This document shows, one piece after another, positions 60,101 through 64,000 of a stretch of DNA of 64,000 nucleotides. The stretch spans positions 120,060-184,059 of the forward strand of contig QNGE01000431.1 in assembly GCA_008508345.1 (NCBI GenBank), written 5' to 3'. The position numbers and the translations under genes are program-made. Source of the stretch: Paragonimus westermani (Eukaryota > Platyhelminthes > Trematoda > Plagiorchiida > Troglotrematidae). The notes under the pieces were generated by a model. It was not told the DNA's origin and searched no databases. It saw nothing but the letters and a program-made list of their open reading frames with translations. Every line of letters begins with the position of its first letter. The stretch's first letter is position 1.

Positions 60101-62830
60101 GAATCTTGTTAACCTTTATAAAAAGACTGAATAGTTTACTTACTGTTCTCAAAAAGTTGAGTCCACACACCAAAACCTGAAATTGGTCTTACTTGATCAC
60201 CTACGCATATCACTTTAGCACCTTAGCAGATATGCAACTAACTAGTGAGTGTGACATCAAAACTGAAACTGTCTAACAACTCTCTTATAAATTTGATTGT
60301 AAACTATCTAATGTGTAAATCCAAATATCAAATTCCACGAAGCAAATGCAGTAGCTTTAAACTAAAGGTTGAATTTGAGCCATTTTTCGATCATCTGTTA
60401 AACATGACTGAAATAAAATAATGGTGGTCAGTGATTACAAGAGGGGTATATAAATTTTAAATCTAAATATCACCTATCTTGTTACATAGGGCTATGCAAT
60501 CACATTTAACCACGTCGGTGCCTCGGAAAAGCTTAGAAATAGTGAAGTAACAGTGGATTCGTATCAGCACCATGGGCTTTGAACACAATGTTCGATAAAT
60601 CAAATTATACTAAAAAATGGTGCTCTTCCTGAATGATCGCTTCAGATTTGCGGTTGGTAACACACCCGATGTTCCTACTAAGCTGTAACGAGGAACATCC
60701 GAAGAATTGATATTTTTGCAGCAGATCGATTTAACTACCTCAAGGACAGTTGCAACTCTGATAATCTCATAAATCTTAACTTGGCGGCTCGCAAGAGCTG
60801 CGTGTTCATGATATACGGTAGCGAATTATTTGTTATTTTCTGGTTGTCGAAATGACCACGGAAGAGGGTATTATGAGGCAAATCAGAGAGCCAAATAACC
60901 ATCAGTTGAACTCATGAAACCTCGATCAACAAAACAACATTGTAAATGTTGTACTAGCTGATCACAAAACCCACTTTATGAAGAAAGTCCTTTGTTTTAT
61001 AAAATTCCATTCTGTCAGTTAAAGTCTGAGGAAACTTGAAGAATGAATTATGTGTGACTTGCTTTATCTTGTTTGAAAATCAGCGGTTAGTAAGTCCTGT
61101 TCAGCATATGTCGCTTGAGTCGGTAATTTTAAATACACGAATTGCAAAACGAAATCCACACTGTCCTTTACTCATTTAGCAATTTAGTCGCTTCCGAGGA
61201 AAATCATTCAAGTAACAACTAGTGTGAGTTCAACTAACGTTATTTATGAAAAACAAGCTTTGTACCAAATTTCATAGCCGAGTTTGCTGAGAATTCACAA
61301 TAACAATGCGCACTGGAACTAATTTGCTGCTGCGTAACCGCCGTAGTTGTTCATCATGGGTGGGTCTGGGCCCGTTTCGAACCCAAAGACGTATGGTTTT
61401 CAAATACGTATTTTTTTCGTAGCCCTACCCACTGCAAAAACTTCCCATGTCCCATAAAATCAATTCTTGAAAAGAAAATTCCCTTATTGGACGTTTCCTC
61501 CCAAAGGTAGCGCAGTGTGATATGTGGGCACTCAGATATCCATACACCTGGTTTTCGCGCAAATTTCAAAACAAACTTTCAATTAGTTTGCTTCGCGGCA
61601 ATCTAATTGGAAAATCACTAGTGTCTCCTACATAAACTAAAAGCGCTTTAAGTAGTATCCTACATCACCTGAATAACTTTTCCATGTCGTCTGCTATTAG
61701 AGCTCGTCTGTAAGAGCAAAAGTTGTAGGCATACTACGGATACCAAGCATCATAAGTTGCATTAAACGTTACGCTTTACCACGTATTGTGCAAACAAGGC
61801 TCTAGAAGACAGTTAACCATCAGGCGTTGTAAAATACCCTTGATTTAGAAGCAAAAAGAGTGGTTTCTGTGTAGCTGTAGGAGGTGTGCTCACGTAAAGA
61901 AAACATCTAATTCGAAAATACGTTGCATCCTGCACACGACTAGTTGAGGTGGGAATGTTTCGTCTGAGAGGACTCGTAGGAGTTAAATTACAATGAACAA
62001 ATTGGTACAGTGGTGAGTCTGGTAAAACAGTGAACTCATCGACAAGCAGTCTTCAAGCGAGTTGAACAAAGCACTATTTCGGGTTCGTGTTAGTCAACGT
62101 CTAAACGTTCTCGAAACTTCTGAATTTCATTCAGCAAGCTAACTCTTCTTCTACAGTTCGTTTAAATCACTGCAACTGCCCACGATCCTGAATAATCGAT
62201 TTACAATGGAGTGTGCATACCCTGCATTTGCCTCTTTTCCGGAAGACACACAGGTTCCACAACTACCGAGCTGTGTGAAAACCAATGATTGAATGCTGTC
62301 ACTCATGCATTACTAACGTTACTCAGCTCTCCTTCGCTGTAAACAGGTTACTTTATAGCTAACACACAAACCAAGTGCTTGTCAGACAGATTACAGGTTA
62401 CGTGTCAGTTCATTGTCAGTTGCGTTTGCTGGCTGTCGGAATTTATTCAAATTAATTGGGGTTGATTTGAAAACGAGGGACGTGTGAAACCTACTATATT
62501 ATGTTTGGTAAGTTCAGCTGCTTCAGGCGACATCGGTCTGAATAATCTTGACTAGATATAGGCGTTCCAATCGTGTTAAGGCTACTATTTTCGGGCTAGA
62601 CACATTCAGAGCAAACTAAATGTCATAAGGCCAAACAGCGAAACATATCGTTGGTCTTCTGTGAAATTAACTGCAACCGACTGTTAATTTTTTCTACGTG
62701 GACATCAAGTGAATTCACTCTTTTAGAAGTTATTGGTTATGCAGTGTACGGTTATAGCCACAGTTGGTGTGCTGGTAAGCCGAATGACATGCCAGTGTAA
62801 CCTGGGTTGACCAGCACCGAGCTTGTTTGT
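57200..62830. other. Almost featureless
   Basis: The minus frame at 58312-58569 has a fair acceptor (GGTATGAACTCTTGCAG) and a polar end (KEATSDFKVLSMAPLLASLP), but no donor. It could only be a terminal exon. From 58.7 to 62.7 kb nothing stands out. Confidence 0.4.
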
Positions 62831-62839
62831 GAGTAACAG

Positions 62840-63147
62840 ATGATGAGAACACTTTGTCAAGGCGTGTCGGAAGCAAAAAACCGGAGTGATGCAATGATGA
62901 TTGTGAAAGACACCGAAGAAATGACCAGCCAAGGAAGACAACAAAGTGACACTGTTGAATACCGTCCAGCCCTGCATCAATCTAAATTTTTGGCAGTCAA
63001 CACAACCAAGTGTGTAACGGTTTTTATGAAGCTCTCTGGTTTACCATCGATTACTTGCCATCGGCGTATACACAAACAGGTTGACGAAAAAGACTCAAAA
63101 TGTCTTATCGCCTACAGGGAAAACCCCAACGTCCTTCGGCCATGTAT
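62840..63147 (+). CDS. Candidate exon, plus strand
   Basis: There are 102 open codons from ATG/acceptor (GTTTGTGAGTAACAG) at 62840 to donor CCAT|GTATGT, which overlaps a TAG. The peptide is polar and charged (contains VKDTEEMTSQGRQQSDTVEY) with three Cys near a His/Arg-rich stretch. An opposite-strand frame (62723-62980) is also open, which weakens the call. The function is not recognised. Confidence 0.28.
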
Positions 63148-64000
63148 GTAGTTAACAGATCAGTTTTGAACCAAACGTACACTCGCTAGAGAGCCCCCCT
63201 CGAAAAAAAAATATTGGTCTAGTGTCACCTGTTTTATGTAAAAGTTTCCAGGCAACTCTGACAATTCATCAAAAATGATCCGAGGACAACATTTCAAGAT
63301 CAAAAAGTTAACTTTGCTTTTGTTCTCCAACGGAACACAGTTCTGAACAAAGTTTCGTTGCTGGAATTCAAGAAGATGGCCATAAATTTTTGATGAAGTA
63401 AGTGCTCGAGACTAATGCCGAACCTATAGCCTTTTCTTTAGTCCAACTAAAGTATGACGATATCGCCTTTGCAGTTTTGTGTCAACGATCGCAACGTGGT
63501 GGATGCTTAATTTGCCATCAGTTTGTCGGTGGATTCTCAGCTATGGGTGCGCTTCTGCTTCTACATTGGTGGAGTTTATCACTCAGTGTTGATTTCAACG
63601 GTCTAAACAGTTTATCTGTTGCTGTTACTCTCAACCGCTTTCATATCGCTAACACCCGCCATTATTTAATGTGACAAATCTACTCGTCTATGTAGTTTAA
63701 TCTATCAAGCATTTCAAAAACGTGTGCCCGAGTAATTTTTTCTTTGGCAGTGCCGCGCTTATCACTTGTGATTCAGTGGTCTTAAAGCATTCAACTATAT
63801 GCCTCGCTAACGATCAGTATTTTATCAGAGCAGAAAGTTTTCACGTCTTGTTACACGTTAGGTGTGCCATAAACTCTTTTGGTTCAATCGAAGTAGAACT
63901 TGCTCTCATTTGTTGTAGTTGTGATGAATACGATTATGGCAGTGTTACAGGCCAGTTCGGAAATCAGCCTTGGATAACTCGATACCGATTTCTCAATCTG
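63148..64000. other. Nothing firmly supported at the right edge
   Basis: A 90-codon plus frame at 63402-63674 is open, with a Cys-rich middle, but it has no convincing splice sites. The sequence runs off the window. Confidence 0.4.

Noticed and set aside
1..64000. CRISPR arrays, bacterial promoters or operons, rRNA genes, trematode spliced-leader gene, telomeric repeat
   Set aside because: None was seen. The sequence is eukaryotic and no matching repeat or consensus was found by eye.

Overview
The window looks like 64 kb of a large, intron-rich, repeat-littered animal genome. Base composition is AT-rich and there are no operons or bacterial signals. A flatworm, probably a trematode, fits best: there are Penelope-like retroelement relics with GIY-YIG domains, hammerhead-like cores, tRNA-derived SINEs and very long introns. 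That placement is inference from element content, not a match to a named genome.

Three kinds of content stand out. (1) One long recognisable coding exon, plus strand 38866-39675, encodes an XendoU/EndoU family endoribonuclease with its catalytic His, His and Lys. (2) On the minus strand, several long open exons with consensus splice sites (53725-54076, 45756-46238, 25169-25450, 7564-8202), plus weaker ones, look like parts of one very large gene for a polar, Ser/Thr/Pro/Gln-rich, probably disordered protein. Intron phases agree between several neighbouring exons. I do not recognise its family. (3) Mobile-element relics: a tRNA-SINE inverted pair at 4982-5316, a tRNA-SINE at 27440-27603, a near-perfect palindrome at 27980-28171 whose arms carry hammerhead-like cores, Penelope-like relics at 35420-36330 and 43810-44303, a CR1-like LINE relic at 41800-43020, and an LTR-element gag/protease relic at 46470-47340.

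There are also candidate plus-strand exons from 1.4 to 32 kb, several of them tiny and phase-symmetric. They recall flatworm micro-exon genes, but they rest on splice consensus and open phase alone, so they carry low confidence. If real, a plus-strand gene is interleaved with the introns of the large minus-strand gene.

Layout: 0-4.5 kb sparse, one candidate plus exon; 4.5-5.4 kb SINE inverted pair; 7.5-8.2 kb minus exon; 10-17 kb candidate exons on both strands; 17-25 kb mostly featureless; 25-29 kb minus exons, SINE and palindrome; 30-32 kb candidate plus exons; 35-36 kb Penelope relic; 38.9-39.7 kb EndoU; 41.8-47.3 kb retroelement graveyard with a minus exon at 46 kb; 48-53.7 kb nothing recognised; 53.7-57.1 kb minus exons; 57-64 kb almost empty except one candidate plus exon.

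Exon limits come from reading splice consensus by eye. Line-by-line coordinates may be off by one or two bases.
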